Shown: positions 1 to 9,492 of the stretch, piece after piece
Numbering within the stretch: the first letter of the stretch is position 1
How the letters are laid out: the number at the start of each line of letters is the position of its first letter
NCBI RefSeq assembly: GCF_030435705.1
Contig: NZ_CP129381.1
Span: 744,001-808,000 of the forward strand
DNA length: 64,000 nucleotides
From: Rhizobium sp. SSA_523
GTDB taxonomy: Bacteria; Pseudomonadota; Alphaproteobacteria; Rhizobiales; Rhizobiaceae
Reading direction: 5' to 3'
Position numbers and translations under genes: made by a program
The notes under the pieces: model-generated
The model's database searches: none
Seen by the model: only the letters and a program-made list of their open reading frames with translations
What the model was told of the DNA's origin: nothing

Positions 1-1772
1 CGGGTCAATTCGCCGTCATCGGCATCCAGCTCCTTGTGCAGGATGAGGAAGCGGTGGATCTGGCAGCCGGCCAGCATGCTGTCTGCGGCTATCGACCGGT
101 TCACCTCCTCCACATGGCTGCGGATCATCGCGTAGACTTCGCGATGCCCGGCCAATTCCTGATAGCTGGAATAGGCGATATTGTTGCGCTCGGCCCAGTT
201 GCCGACCGCCGTCAGGTCGATGTTGATGAAGGCGCAGCATCGGTCGCGATCGGCTCCGAACACCACCGCTTCGAGAATGTTCGGATAGAATTTCAGCTTG
301 TTCTCGACATATTTGGGAGCAAAGAGATGGCCCCCGGCCATCCGCCCGACATCCTTGGCCCGATCGATGATGCGCAGGTGGCCGGTCTTCGGGTCGAAGA
401 ACCCCGCATCGCCGGTCGCCACCCATCCCTCTGCATCCTTCGTCGAGGCCGTGCTGTCGGGATTCTTGAAATATTCCACGAACGTGCCGGGGCTGCGGTA
501 GAAGACCTCGCCGGTCTCGCCGATCCGGACCTCCACACCCGGCGACGGCACGCCCACCGTATCGGAGCGCACTTCGCCATCCGGCTGCTGCGTGATGAAG
601 ACGCTGGCTTCGGTCTGTCCGTAAAGCTGCTTCAGATTGATGCCGAGCGCCCGGTAGAAATCGAAGATATCCGGGCCGATGGCTTCACCGGCAGTATAGC
701 CGACACGGATCCGGCTGTAGCCGAGCGTGTTCTTCAGCGGGCCGTAGATCAGAAGATCGCCCAGCCGGTAGTTCAGCCGGTCGAGGACCGAAACCGGCTG
801 GCCGTCGAGCAGGGCCGGACCGACCTTGCGCGCATGGGCCATGAATTTGCGGAAGAGCCACTTCTTGAAGGGCGCCGCATCCTCCATGCGGATCATCACA
901 TTCGTCAGCTGGCCTTCGAACACTCTCGGCGGCGCGAAGAAATAGGTAGGGCCGATCTCGCGCAGGTCCGTCATCATGGTGGCGGCGCTTTCGGGGCAGT
1001 TGACGCAAAAGCCGGCCCACATGGCCTGCCCCATGGAGAAGATGAAGTCTCCGACCCAGGCCATCGGAAGATAGGCGAGGATCTCCTCGTCAGGGCCGAG
1101 ATGATCGAAACTGCAGGTATTGCGCGCCGTCTCGATGATATTGCGGTTGGACAGGACGACGCCCTTGGGCTTGCCGGTCGTGCCGGACGTATAGAGCATC
1201 ACGCATGGATCATCATAGGTCAGGGCGGCAATGCGCCTGCCCAGCTCGGCTTCGAAACGATGATGCGCGGCGCGGCCCTCGGTGAGGACATCGGCGAGGG
1301 CATTCATCCGCGAATGATCGTATTTGCGCATGCCGCGCTTGTCGACATAGACGACCTGTTCGATGCACTGGACCCGTTCCTGCACCTCGATGACCTTGTC
1401 CACCTGCTCCTGATCACCGCAGATGACGAACCGCGCGGCGCAATGTTCGAGGACATATTCCGCCTCTTCCGCGACGGCATCCTGATAGAGCGGAACCGGG
1501 ACTGCGCCACACATCTGCGCCGCTATGATCGACCAGTAGAGCGAGGGGCGGTTGCGCCCGACGACCGCCACGAAATCCCCCTGTCTCAGTCCGAGCGCGA
1601 GCAGGCCCATGGCAAGGGCGCGTGTCTCCACATGCGCCTCTTCCCAGCTCCAGGCCTGCCAGATGCCGAATTCCTTTTCGCGATAGGCCACGCGCTTTGG
1701 AAGCATCCGCGCATTGCGGGCCATCAAGGCCGGAATGGACGCCAAGCCCGGTTCGGGCGCGTGATCGGTCAT
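1..1772 (-). CDS. AMP-forming long-chain acyl-CoA synthetase (partial, C-terminus off the window)
   Basis: This is an ANL-superfamily acyl-CoA ligase that would activate a carboxylic acid to its CoA thioester through an acyl-AMP intermediate in the cytoplasm. The P-loop YTSGTTGKPKG starts near residue 194. YGQTEAS and the downstream ATGD (in GWVATGDAG) are the usual A5 and A7 core motifs. The last readable residues, DADDGELT, match the region where long-chain ligases continue with a TRT/K segment, so only a short C-terminal piece is missing. About 590 residues are visible. The ATG at 1772 follows a clear GGGGAGGAG. Substrate is not determinable; in related bacteria such genes often sit with branched-chain-type ABC transporter genes, but none is visible here. 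It is divergent from the kinase gene. Confidence 0.9.
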   Translation of the reverse strand, partial: MTDHAPEPGLASIPALMARNARMLPKRVAYREKEFGIWQAWSWEEAHVETRALAMGLLALGLRQGDFVAVVGRNRPSLYWSIIAAQMCGAVPVPLYQDAVAEEAEYVLEHCAARFVICGDQEQVDKVIEVQERVQCIEQVVYVDKRGMRKYDHSRMNALADVLTEGRAAHHRFEAELGRRIAALTYDDPCVMLYTSGTTGKPKGVVLSNRNIIETARNTCSFDHLGPDEEILAYLPMAWVGDFIFSMGQAMWAGFCVNCPESAATMMTDLREIGPTYFFAPPRVFEGQLTNVMIRMEDAAPFKKWLFRKFMAHARKVGPALLDGQPVSVLDRLNYRLGDLLIYGPLKNTLGYSRIRVGYTAGEAIGPDIFDFYRALGINLKQLYGQTEASVFITQQPDGEVRSDTVGVPSPGVEVRIGETGEVFYRSPGTFVEYFKNPDSTASTKDAEGWVATGDAGFFDPKTGHLRIIDRAKDVGRMAGGHLFAPKYVENKLKFYPNILEAVVFGADRDRCCAFINIDLTAVGNWAERNNIAYSSYQELAGHREVYAMIRSHVEEVNRSIAADSMLAGCQIHRFLILHKELDADDGELT

Positions 1773-1966
1773 GAAACTCCTCCCCTTGTGCCCTTGTCCT
1801 GGGGCAGGAGCGTAGCCGGTCTGCTCGCCAGCCTTCGCTCATGACGGGGAGCTTCACGGCCAAGCGTTTCGCCAGTTTGTCCAAAACCTAACGAATTGTA
1901 ACAGCCGCCGATTGGCCCTTTCCCGCCGGGGTCGCCAGTGCTAGCCATGCGTCAGGGAGAACAGGG

Positions 1967-3889
1967 ATGCCGATTTCCGGGGAGGAACATAACGGCCTCA
2001 TGAAGACGGGGCTGAACCTGATCAGCCAGGCGCTGTCGATCTTCGACAGCAGCTTGAACCTGGCCGTGTGCAATCGCCGCTACCAGGATATGTTCGACCT
2101 TCCGGAAGCCTATGTCACGGCGGGGGTGAGCTTCGAAGAGACGATCCGCCTGCTCGTGCGGCGGGGCGAATACGGGCCGGTCGATGACGAAGAGGAGGCC
2201 GTCCGGTCGCGGGTCGAGGCGGCCAGGGCATTCGTCCCGCACTATATGGAACGGCTGCGCTCGAATGGCCGCTGGGTATCGGTCGAGGGCTTCCCTCTGC
2301 CGCAGGGTGGTTGGGTGACCGTCTATACCGACATCACCGAAGTACGCATCCAGCAGCAGATGCTGCGCACGCGCTCCGTCGAGCTTTCGGAACAGCTCCT
2401 GTCCAACACGGAGAGACTGTCCGAAACCAATCGCGCGCTTTCCGCCGCCAATACCGCGCTGGAAGCGGCGAAGAACCAGCTGGCGGAGATGGAGGCGCGC
2501 ACGCGCCTGACCACCGAAATGATGCCGGCCCATATTGCCCACGTCGACAGAAATTTGCGCTATACCTATACCAATCGGCGGCTTTCGGCCGTCATTCCGG
2601 GCCGGCCCTCCCAGATTATCGGCCTGACCGGCTATGAGGCGCTCGGGGAAAGCTCCTTTGCGAAGATCAGACCGCATCTGGCGCGGGCGCTGGCGGGCGA
2701 AGCCTCCGTCTGCGAATTCACCGATGCCGATTCCGGCCGGCGAATCCGCACCGCCTTCACGCCAGACCGCATCGGCGAGGGACCGATCAACGGCGTCTAT
2801 ATCCTGTCCACCGACATCACCGAGGAAAGCCAGGCGCGGGCGGCGGTGCTGCAGACCCGCAAGCGCGAGCTTGCTGCCCAGCTGACCTCCGGCCTCGCTC
2901 ATGATTTCGCCAATCTGCTGACCATCATTCTCGGCCTGCAGACACGGCTGGAACAGCTGGATCTGCCGGAGGGCGCGGCCGAACTCGTGACCTCGACACT
3001 GGCCGCGGCGCGGCGCGGCGGCACGCTGACCGACAGGATCGCCTCGATCTCCGGTCAGAAGCAGCTTCGCCCGGAACCGGTTCATATGCCGACCTTCCTG
3101 CACGATCTCTGCCGCCTGGCCGGCCCCGCCCTTCCCGATCATATTTCGCTTCGCCTGCAATCGGAGCCGATCGAGACCCCGCTGGTTCTGGATGCCGGAG
3201 CGCTGCAGGATTCGCTTCTCAATCTGATCCTGAACGCAAAGGATGCGATCGGCGCTGTCCCGGGCACGATTAGCCTGCATGCGCGCAGCATTCACGAGAC
3301 CTGGCTGGAACTAGCGGTCTGCGATACCGGCTGCGGCTTCTCGGACAAGGCGCTCAGCCATGCCTTCGATCCCTTCTTCACCACCAAGGGCGGCGAGGGA
3401 TCAGGGCTTGGCCTATCGATGGTCTACGATCAGGCGACGATTTCCGGCGGTACGGTGCGCCTGGAAAATCTTGCGGGCGGGGGTGCGCGCGTGGAGCTGC
3501 GCCTGCCCTATCGCCCGGCCCCGGCCAATGCTCCATCGCGCCTCGTGCTTCTCGTGGAGGATAGTGTGGAAATCCGGGAGACGGTGCGGGACATGCTGCT
3601 GCGGCTGGGACATGCCGTCGTCGAGGCCGCCAGCGCCGCAGAGGCGGAGGCTCTGGCCGACGTTCCGGAACTGGATATTCTTCTGACCGATCTGCATCTC
3701 AAGGGCAGCATCAACGGGCTGGATCTGGCGCAGAAACTCCAGAAACGCCGCGCGCTTGCCGTCGGGGTCATGACCTCGCTGCCGTCCTCGGCACCCTTAA
3801 GACAGGCGGCCGACGCAAGGTTCCCGCTCTTGGCGAAACCCTTCGAAGATCGCGCGCTGGCCAGCTTCATCACCAGGGTGGCCGGATGA
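1967..3889 (+). CDS. Hybrid sensor histidine kinase (PAS-PAS-HisKA-HATPase-REC)
   Basis: A 640-residue soluble hybrid kinase. Two PAS-like regions (about residues 10-120 and 175-285) are separated by a coiled coil (about 130-170). The H-box LAHDFANLL has its phosphorylatable His at residue 312. The ATPase has N-box LILNAKDAI, G1 DTGCGFS and G2 GEGSGLGLS. A C-terminal receiver domain carries LLTDLHLKG with Asp575. No transmembrane segment is evident, so the signal is probably cytoplasmic. The gene overlaps the following response regulator by ATGA and lies directly upstream of a TAXI/TRAP transporter, which is probably the regulated target (inference). ATG at 1967 has AGGGAGAA upstream; an alternative ATG lies at 2000. 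Confidence 0.93.
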   Translation: MPISGEEHNGLMKTGLNLISQALSIFDSSLNLAVCNRRYQDMFDLPEAYVTAGVSFEETIRLLVRRGEYGPVDDEEEAVRSRVEAARAFVPHYMERLRSNGRWVSVEGFPLPQGGWVTVYTDITEVRIQQQMLRTRSVELSEQLLSNTERLSETNRALSAANTALEAAKNQLAEMEARTRLTTEMMPAHIAHVDRNLRYTYTNRRLSAVIPGRPSQIIGLTGYEALGESSFAKIRPHLARALAGEASVCEFTDADSGRRIRTAFTPDRIGEGPINGVYILSTDITEESQARAAVLQTRKRELAAQLTSGLAHDFANLLTIILGLQTRLEQLDLPEGAAELVTSTLAAARRGGTLTDRIASISGQKQLRPEPVHMPTFLHDLCRLAGPALPDHISLRLQSEPIETPLVLDAGALQDSLLNLILNAKDAIGAVPGTISLHARSIHETWLELAVCDTGCGFSDKALSHAFDPFFTTKGGEGSGLGLSMVYDQATISGGTVRLENLAGGGARVELRLPYRPAPANAPSRLVLLVEDSVEIRETVRDMLLRLGHAVVEAASAAEAEALADVPELDILLTDLHLKGSINGLDLAQKLQKRRALAVGVMTSLPSSAPLRQAADARFPLLAKPFEDRALASFITRVAG

Positions 3890-4590
3890 CGGAACCCCTG
3901 GTCGCCATTCTCGACGACGAGCCGGAGATCCGGCAGATCCTGTCCGACGCGCTTTCCGAAGCCGGCTTTCGCACCATGACCTTCGGCCGCGCCGGAGAGT
4001 TCGAAGCAGCGCTCAAACGCTGCGTTCCCGATGTCTGCCTTGTCGACCTCGGGCTGCCGGATCGTGACGGCCTGCTTCTCGTGCACCGGCTGGCCATCGA
4101 TTCGGGTGCGGCCATCATCATCATTTCGGGGCGGGCGCAGGTGCAGGATCGCGTGATCGGCCTGGAACTCGGCGCCGATGACTACATCATCAAGCCTTTC
4201 GAGCCGGCGGAGATCGTCGCGCGCGTGCGGGCACGCCTGCGAAAGGGTCGATCGAGCACCGAACGAACAAGCCAGATCGCCCGCTTCGACGGCTGGACCG
4301 CTCTGTTCGACAGCTACATGCTGGTTTCGGAAACGGGCGAACAGGTTTCCTTCTCGAACGCCGAGGGCCAGGTACTACGTCTGTTTCTCGAACGGCCGCG
4401 CCGGCTGATCTCGCGCACGCAAATGCAGGAGGCACTGGGCGGGGCAGCGGGAGAGAGCTTCGACAGGGCGATGGATGTGCGCATATCCCGGCTGCGCACG
4501 AAGCTGGGTGAGGACCCGAAGAACCCGGCACTGATCAAGACGATTTATGGCGCCGGCTATATTTTTCTCGGCGATGTCCGCTGGGAGTAG
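3886..4590 (+). CDS. OmpR/PhoB-type response regulator
   Basis: A 234-residue two-domain regulator. The N-terminal receiver has the acidic pair D10-D11, phospho-acceptor D54 (LVDLGLPD) and K103 (IIKPFEP). The C-terminal part, from about residue 135, is a winged-helix DNA-binding domain ending RVSRLRTKLGEDP-like and GAGYIF. It overlaps the histidine kinase stop codon, so the two form one operon and a probable cognate pair. The 138-base gap before the TAXI binding protein would hold the regulated promoter; AT-rich sequence at about 4617-4660 is a plausible place for its binding sites, but no clear repeat could be assigned. Confidence 0.93.
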   Translation: MTEPLVAILDDEPEIRQILSDALSEAGFRTMTFGRAGEFEAALKRCVPDVCLVDLGLPDRDGLLLVHRLAIDSGAAIIIISGRAQVQDRVIGLELGADDYIIKPFEPAEIVARVRARLRKGRSSTERTSQIARFDGWTALFDSYMLVSETGEQVSFSNAEGQVLRLFLERPRRLISRTQMQEALGGAAGESFDRAMDVRISRLRTKLGEDPKNPALIKTIYGAGYIFLGDVRWE

Positions 4591-4728
4591 GCGCCGCGTC
4601 TTTCGGTTGAAGGTAAAAACTTTGCGAGAAAGCGCTCATTTTGGCAAAATTGTGTCCCAAAGCTTGCTCAATCCGGGAAACCCTTCTACCCTGCCGCTAG
4701 AAAAACAATCATAGGAGAAGGAACGGTT

Positions 4729-5730
4729 ATGAAACACGTCAAATTTCTCGCGGGTGCAGTGCTTGCCCTAGGTCTCGCCACATCGGCCGGTGCACAGGAC
4801 ATGTCCTTCTTCCGGATCGGGACTGGCGGCACGGCCGGCACCTATTATCCGATCGGCGGCCTGTTGGCGAACGCCATTTCCAGCCCGCCCGGTTCGCGCA
4901 GCTGCGACCAGGGCGGCTCCTGCGGCGTTCCCGGCCTCGTTGCCTCCGCACTCTCCTCCAACGGTTCGGTCGCCAATATCAACGCCATTGCCGGCGGCAC
5001 GCTGGAATCGGGCTTTGCCCAGTCGGACGTGGCCACCTGGGCGCATTCCGGGACCGGAATCTGGGAGGGCAAGCCCGCCGTTGAAAAGCTGCGTGTGATC
5101 GCCAATCTCTATCCGGAAAGCATCCACCTCGTCGCAAGCGCGGAATCCGGCATCAAGAGCGTCAAGGACCTGAAGGGCAAGCGCGTCTCGCTCGACGAGC
5201 CGGGCTCCGGCACGCTTGTCGATGCGCGCATCATCATGGAAGGCTACGGATTGAAGGAAGCGGATGTGACCGCAGAATTCCTCAAGCCGGATCAGGCTGC
5301 CGACCGCATGCGTGACGGCGCCATGGACGCCTTCTTCTTTGTTGGCGGCTTCCCTGCCGGTGCGATTGCCGAACTGGCCAGCCAGCACAAGGTGACGCTC
5401 GTCCCGATCACCTGCGATGAGGCTCCGTCCATCTGCGAAAACTACAGCTTCTTTGCACAGGACACCGTGCCGGGCGGCACCTATGAGGGCAATCCGGATG
5501 CGGTCAAGACCCTGTCCGTCGGTGCCCAGTGGATCACCAGTGCGGATCAGCCGGAAGAGCTGATCTACGGCATCACCAAGGCTCTGTGGAACGAAAGCAC
5601 CCGCAAGCAGCTGGATGCGGGCCATGCCAAGGGCAAGGCCATCACCAAGGAAACCGCGCTGAACGGCGTCGGCGTTCCGCTGCATCCGGGCGCCGAAAAG
5701 TTCTACAAGGAAGCCGGGCTTCTCAAGTAA
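4729..5730 (+). CDS. TAXI family TRAP transporter solute-binding protein
   Basis: A 333-residue periplasmic binding protein of the TAXI (TRAP-associated extracytoplasmic immunogenic) family. The N-terminus MKHVKFLAGAVLALGLA is a signal peptide with probable cleavage after AGA. The family hallmark FRIGTGGTAGTYYPIGG follows immediately. The protein contains two Cys pairs (CDQGGSC near residue 62, and the CDEAPSIC segment), which could form periplasmic disulfides. The start has a strong AGGAGAAGG. It pairs with the fused TRAP permease downstream for sodium- or proton-driven uptake; ligands of related TAXI proteins are often glutamate or other organic acids, but the substrate here is not readable from sequence. 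Confidence 0.95.
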   Translation: MKHVKFLAGAVLALGLATSAGAQDMSFFRIGTGGTAGTYYPIGGLLANAISSPPGSRSCDQGGSCGVPGLVASALSSNGSVANINAIAGGTLESGFAQSDVATWAHSGTGIWEGKPAVEKLRVIANLYPESIHLVASAESGIKSVKDLKGKRVSLDEPGSGTLVDARIIMEGYGLKEADVTAEFLKPDQAADRMRDGAMDAFFFVGGFPAGAIAELASQHKVTLVPITCDEAPSICENYSFFAQDTVPGGTYEGNPDAVKTLSVGAQWITSADQPEELIYGITKALWNESTRKQLDAGHAKGKAITKETALNGVGVPLHPGAEKFYKEAGLLK

Positions 5731-5967
5731 GCACAGCGCTCTAGGGTCGACCCTCAAGCGGGGGTTGGGGCTTCGGGCGTGGCGAGAGCGGGTTCTGGGC
5801 GCGACCAGGAGAAGAGGCTGCCGTGGTGACCAGGTCCAAATAGGCTTTTCGACGCCTTCGCGGAGAACGCTCCAGACCCCGACTGGGTTTGGCCCTAGGA
5901 CGCAGAACAAAGGTCGCGCAGGCAATGCGCGGCCTTGCTTGTCTTTGGATTGCAGGAGATGGATCTC
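5731..5967. other. TAXI-permease intergenic region with a 12-bp palindrome
   Basis: This 237-base gap separates the binding protein from the TRAP permease. AGGGTCGACCCT at 5743-5754 is a perfect palindrome starting 13 bases after the stop codon. It has no loop and no T-run, so it is not a typical intrinsic terminator. The rest is G-rich sequence without a convincing promoter or ORF. The gap could help set the high binding-protein to permease ratio usual for such systems. Confidence 0.5.
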
Positions 5968-8058
5968 ATGACGACCGAAAAGAACGACAATGCGCCCGCG
6001 CAGGACATCCGTCACCTGACTGCAGACGAGCTTCAGGCAATCGAAGAGACCTATGATCCGGAGCTGCGCTTTCGGGTTCTGGCCTGGCCGCTGACGATCG
6101 TAACCGGCGCGATCCTGTTCCTGCTGTCCTGCTATCACTATTACACGGCGGGGTTCGGCATTCCCCAGGCCACGATCCATCGCGGCCTCCACATGGGGGT
6201 CACGATCCTTCTCGTCTTCCTGAGTTTTTCGGCCTTTGGCAAGAAGGAGGTCAAGCCAGGCATTCTGGCTCCCTTCGGGCTACCCGCTTTCGACTGGATA
6301 CTCGGCATTGCCGGTCTTGTAACGGCCCTTTACGTTCCGTGGATCTACAGCGAGCTTGCCTTCCGCGTCGGCAATCCGCTGCCCATCGACATCGTGATGG
6401 GGACAATCCTGATCGTCGTCCTCCTGGAAGCGGTGCGCCGGTCCATGGGATGGCCGCTGCCCGTGATCGCCATCCTCTTCATGGCCTATGCCTATTACGG
6501 CAAGTCCATGCCGGGCATCTTGGTTCACCCCGGTGCGAGCTGGGGAAATATCGTCAACCATCTCTACCTCACCTCGCAGGGCATTTACGGCACGGCCCTC
6601 GGCGTCATCGCCACCTATGTCTTTCACTTCGTCCTGTTCGGCGTGATGGCGACGCGCATCGGTCTCGGGCAATTGTTCATCGACGTCGCGTCTGCGATCG
6701 CCGGCCGCTATAGCGGCGGGCCGGCCAAGGTTGCGGTTCTGTCCTCTGCACTGCTCGGCTCCATCTCCGGCTCGTCGATCGCCAATACGGTCACCACCGG
6801 CGCGCTGACAATCCCGGCCATGATCCGCGTCGGCTATCCGCGCCATTTCGCTGCGGCCGTCGAGGCCGCCGCATCGACCGGCGGGCAGATCACGCCACCG
6901 GTGATGGGCGCCGTCGCCTTTTTGATGATCGAATATCTCGGCCTGCCGCTCACCACGATCTTGACCGCCGCCCTGGTGCCGGCCTTCATGCATTTCTTCG
7001 GGGTGCTGGTGCAGGTGCATCTGGAAGCCAAGCGGCTCGGCCTGCGCGGCCTCTCCGCCTCCGAACTCCCCAATGTCCTGAAAGTGCTGCGCGAGGGTTG
7101 GCTCTCGGTCGTCCCGCTGATCATCCTGATTGCCGTGCTGCTGTCCGGCCGCACGCCGTTTGCTGCCGCCTTCTGGTCGATCAGCGCGTGCTGTGTCGTT
7201 CTTCTCATCCAGCAGGTTCGCGCCAACGGCCTCACTGCGGGCCTGGCAGCGACGGCGCATGGGATCTGGGAAGGCTTCATCCTCGGCGCCAAGCAGTCAC
7301 TCTCGGTCACCGCCGCGGCAGCGCTTGTCGGCGTCGTCATCGGCGTGGTCACCCTGACCGGCGTCGGCTTCAAGATCGCCTACATGGTCACAGGCCTCGC
7401 CCAGGACTGGGCGGCGTCGGTGCATGGCGTGCTCGCCCTCCTGCCCTTCGACGTCATGGGTGTGCCGACCCTCACTCTGCTGTTCACCCTCCTGCTGACG
7501 GCGGTGGTCTGCATTCTGATGGGTTGCGGGATTCCGACCACGGCCAATTACATCATCATGGTCGCGGTCGCGGCACCCATCCTCGGCCTGCTGGGGGTGG
7601 AACCGCTTGTCGCCCACTTCTTCGTCTTCTACTACGGCGTTCTGGCCGACGTGACGCCGCCGGTGGCCATGGCCGCCTATGCCGGCGCGGGAATTGCCGG
7701 AGCCAATGCCTTCAAGGCGGGCAATACAGCCTTCCGCTTGAGCATGGGAAAGGCGCTGGTACCCTTCGTCTTCGCCTTCCAGCCGGCACTTCTGCTCGTC
7801 ACCGCGAACTTCACCTGGGGCAATTTCCTGCTTGCCTTCATCGGGACCGTCCTCGGAATCATCGCGCTGGCTGCGGCCGTATCGAACTGGCTGTTTGCGC
7901 CGCTCCATTGGTATGAGCGCATCGCGCTAGTCTTCTCCGCCATCCTGCTCGTCGCGCCGGACCTGACGGCAACGATCATCGGTATCGTGCTGGTCGCCCC
8001 CATTGCGATCCGGCAATTGCTGGTCAGGAAGACAGCCCACGCCGTCGGCAGCCGCTAG
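5968..8058 (+). CDS. TRAP transporter permease, fused DctQM (4TM/12TM) type
   Basis: A 696-residue inner-membrane permease in which the small DctQ-like and large DctM-like subunits are fused, as is normal for TAXI systems. A soluble N-terminal 40 residues is followed by four hydrophobic segments (to about residue 190) and then the DctM-like core with many more. The conserved stretch GSISGSSIANTVTTGALTIP and GCGIPTTANYI are typical of the DctM core. AGGAG at 5954-5958 sits nine bases before ATG 5968, which is preferred over ATG 5959 or TTG 5935. It works with the TAXI binding protein just upstream as a secondary active uptake system. Confidence 0.94.
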   Translation: MTTEKNDNAPAQDIRHLTADELQAIEETYDPELRFRVLAWPLTIVTGAILFLLSCYHYYTAGFGIPQATIHRGLHMGVTILLVFLSFSAFGKKEVKPGILAPFGLPAFDWILGIAGLVTALYVPWIYSELAFRVGNPLPIDIVMGTILIVVLLEAVRRSMGWPLPVIAILFMAYAYYGKSMPGILVHPGASWGNIVNHLYLTSQGIYGTALGVIATYVFHFVLFGVMATRIGLGQLFIDVASAIAGRYSGGPAKVAVLSSALLGSISGSSIANTVTTGALTIPAMIRVGYPRHFAAAVEAAASTGGQITPPVMGAVAFLMIEYLGLPLTTILTAALVPAFMHFFGVLVQVHLEAKRLGLRGLSASELPNVLKVLREGWLSVVPLIILIAVLLSGRTPFAAAFWSISACCVVLLIQQVRANGLTAGLAATAHGIWEGFILGAKQSLSVTAAAALVGVVIGVVTLTGVGFKIAYMVTGLAQDWAASVHGVLALLPFDVMGVPTLTLLFTLLLTAVVCILMGCGIPTTANYIIMVAVAAPILGLLGVEPLVAHFFVFYYGVLADVTPPVAMAAYAGAGIAGANAFKAGNTAFRLSMGKALVPFVFAFQPALLLVTANFTWGNFLLAFIGTVLGIIALAAAVSNWLFAPLHWYERIALVFSAILLVAPDLTATIIGIVLVAPIAIRQLLVRKTAHAVGSR

Positions 8059-8082
8059 GGGCAGCACCGACGATCTCCGGCC

Positions 8083-8109
8083 CTGACCGCGCCGCTACGG
8101 TGCGGTCAG
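8083..8109 (+). terminator. Hairpin after the TRAP operon
   Basis: CTGACCGC (8083-8090) and GCGGTCAG (8102-8109) form a perfect eight-base stem with an 11-base loop, 24 bases after the permease stop. There is no T-run, so it is a weak or factor-dependent terminator at best. It marks the boundary between the TRAP and ugp units. Confidence 0.4.
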
Positions 8110-8114
8110 ACGGA

Positions 8115-8154
8115 ATGTCATCAAACCATAATATCCGTGTCACCTGCCTGTCTC
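8115..8154 (+). promoter_or_regulatory. Tandem Pho-box-like repeats upstream of ugpB
   Basis: ATGTCAT-CAAA-CCATAAT (8115-8132) and GTGTCAC-CTGC-CTGTCTC (8137-8154) resemble the PhoB box CTGTCAT-N4-CTGTCAT. The TGTCA/TGTCT cores start at 8116, 8138 and 8149, that is 22 and 11 bases apart, which is the helical phasing expected of PhoB sites. Control of ugp genes by PhoB in phosphate limitation is established in enterobacteria and rhizobia; the assignment here is by motif and context. Confidence 0.5.
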
Positions 8155-8206
8155 GAAGCGGCAGTACTCGATCCTCATTGCAATTTCACTTGCACAGGAG
8201 AGAGAG

Positions 8207-9478
8207 ATGGCTTCGAAATTTCATCGCGCAATTGCAGCCGGCGCTCTGGCAATGCTTGTTGCCATGGGAACCTCAACGGGACAGGCCGACGCGGCCACCA
8301 CCGTCAAGTTCTGGCACAGCTTCAGCAAAACCAATGGCGACGCGCTGGCGAAAATCATCGCAAGCTTCGAAAAGGCTAATCCCGATATTCGCGTCGAGGC
8401 GGAATTCGTCGGCAATTACAATGATATCGTCGCCAAACTGCAGGCCGCCATTCCGGCACGCCGCGCGCCGGATGCCGTTATCCTGGAAGTGACCCGCTAC
8501 GGCCTGTTTGCCAATAACAATATCCTCACCGACCTCACGCCCTATGTCGAGGCGGATCCGCTGAAGAACGACCTTTACGATTTCGCCCGCGAGATCGGCG
8601 TCATCAACGGCAAGAATTACGTGGTGCCGTTCAATTCCTCGACACCGGTCCTCTACGTCAACAGGGATATTTTCGCCCGCGCCGGCCTCCCTGCCGACAC
8701 GCCCCTGAAGACATTCGACGATATTCTCGCAGCCGCCAAGACGATCCAGGAAAAACTCGGTTCGGAAGGGGTTTCCGGCATCGCCGCGCCCGGCCAGTTC
8801 GCGCGCTGGGGCCTCGTAATGGCCAATGCCAGCGACCTGATCGACAGCACGACCAACGAAATCCTGCTCGACAAGCCCAACACTATCGAAGCCTATCAGT
8901 GGATGGCGTCGCTGGTGAAGGAGCACAAGGTCGCCTCGCCGGACGGCGTGACGGACGAGGACAACGGCAATGCTGCCTTCATGGCGGGCAAAGTCGGCAT
9001 CGACATGGATTCAACCGGCAGCTATGGCGGGATGAAGAAGGCGCTCGGCGATAAGCTCGGCGTTCGGCCCATGCCCTGCAACAAGGTCTGCTCCGTGCCG
9101 ATCGGCGGCGCCGGCATCGGCATCATGGCATCGTCTGCGAAAGAGGTGCAGGATGCGGCCTATAAATTCGTCAGCTATGCCGCCTCGCCGGAGGCCAATG
9201 CGATCTGGTTCGCCGCGACCGGTTACCTGCCGATCAACAAGAACAGCGCGGCTCAGCCCGCGGCACTGAAGGCGCTGGAGTCGCAGCCGGGCATCGACGT
9301 TGCGATCAACTCCCTGCCCCATGCGCATGGCCGCGCCCGATCGACCGTCGTCACCTGGATGCGTTCGAACGAGTACAAGGTCTGGCAGGTCATGGCGCTC
9401 GGCCAAGGCGGCGTCGAAGAGACCCTCAAGGATTTCGCCAAGCGCACGCGCACTGAAAACGAGCGCGTCAGCAACTGA
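8207..9478 (+). CDS. ugpB: Glycerol-3-phosphate/glycerophosphodiester ABC transporter binding protein (UgpB-like)
   Basis: A 423-residue periplasmic binding protein (ABC family 1 fold). The signal peptide MASKFHRAIAAGALAMLVAM ends near QADA, and the mature protein begins TTVKFWHSFS, the usual start of UgpB/maltose-type proteins. The start codon follows AGGAGAGAG. The assignment to glycerophosphodiesters rests on operon content: two permeases, a glycerophosphodiester phosphodiesterase and a UgpC-like ATPase follow on the same strand. Pho-box-like repeats precede it. By sequence alone it could be another sugar or sugar-phosphate binding protein. Confidence 0.82.
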   Translation: MASKFHRAIAAGALAMLVAMGTSTGQADAATTVKFWHSFSKTNGDALAKIIASFEKANPDIRVEAEFVGNYNDIVAKLQAAIPARRAPDAVILEVTRYGLFANNNILTDLTPYVEADPLKNDLYDFAREIGVINGKNYVVPFNSSTPVLYVNRDIFARAGLPADTPLKTFDDILAAAKTIQEKLGSEGVSGIAAPGQFARWGLVMANASDLIDSTTNEILLDKPNTIEAYQWMASLVKEHKVASPDGVTDEDNGNAAFMAGKVGIDMDSTGSYGGMKKALGDKLGVRPMPCNKVCSVPIGGAGIGIMASSAKEVQDAAYKFVSYAASPEANAIWFAATGYLPINKNSAAQPAALKALESQPGIDVAINSLPHAHGRARSTVVTWMRSNEYKVWQVMALGQGGVEETLKDFAKRTRTENERVSN

Positions 9479-9492
9479 TCTCTCAGCAGAGG

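Noticed and set aside
36..1844. 602-residue plus-strand open frame
   Set aside because: It is antisense to the acyl-CoA ligase, whose motifs and ribosome site are clear. Long antisense frames are expected in GC-rich codons.
1952..3295. 447-residue minus-strand open frame
   Set aside because: Antisense shadow of the histidine kinase; low-complexity Arg/Gly/Gln-rich translation without a recognisable domain.
5743..5754. Intrinsic terminator after the TAXI gene
   Set aside because: The palindrome has no loop and no T-run; the permease gene needed for the same transporter follows.
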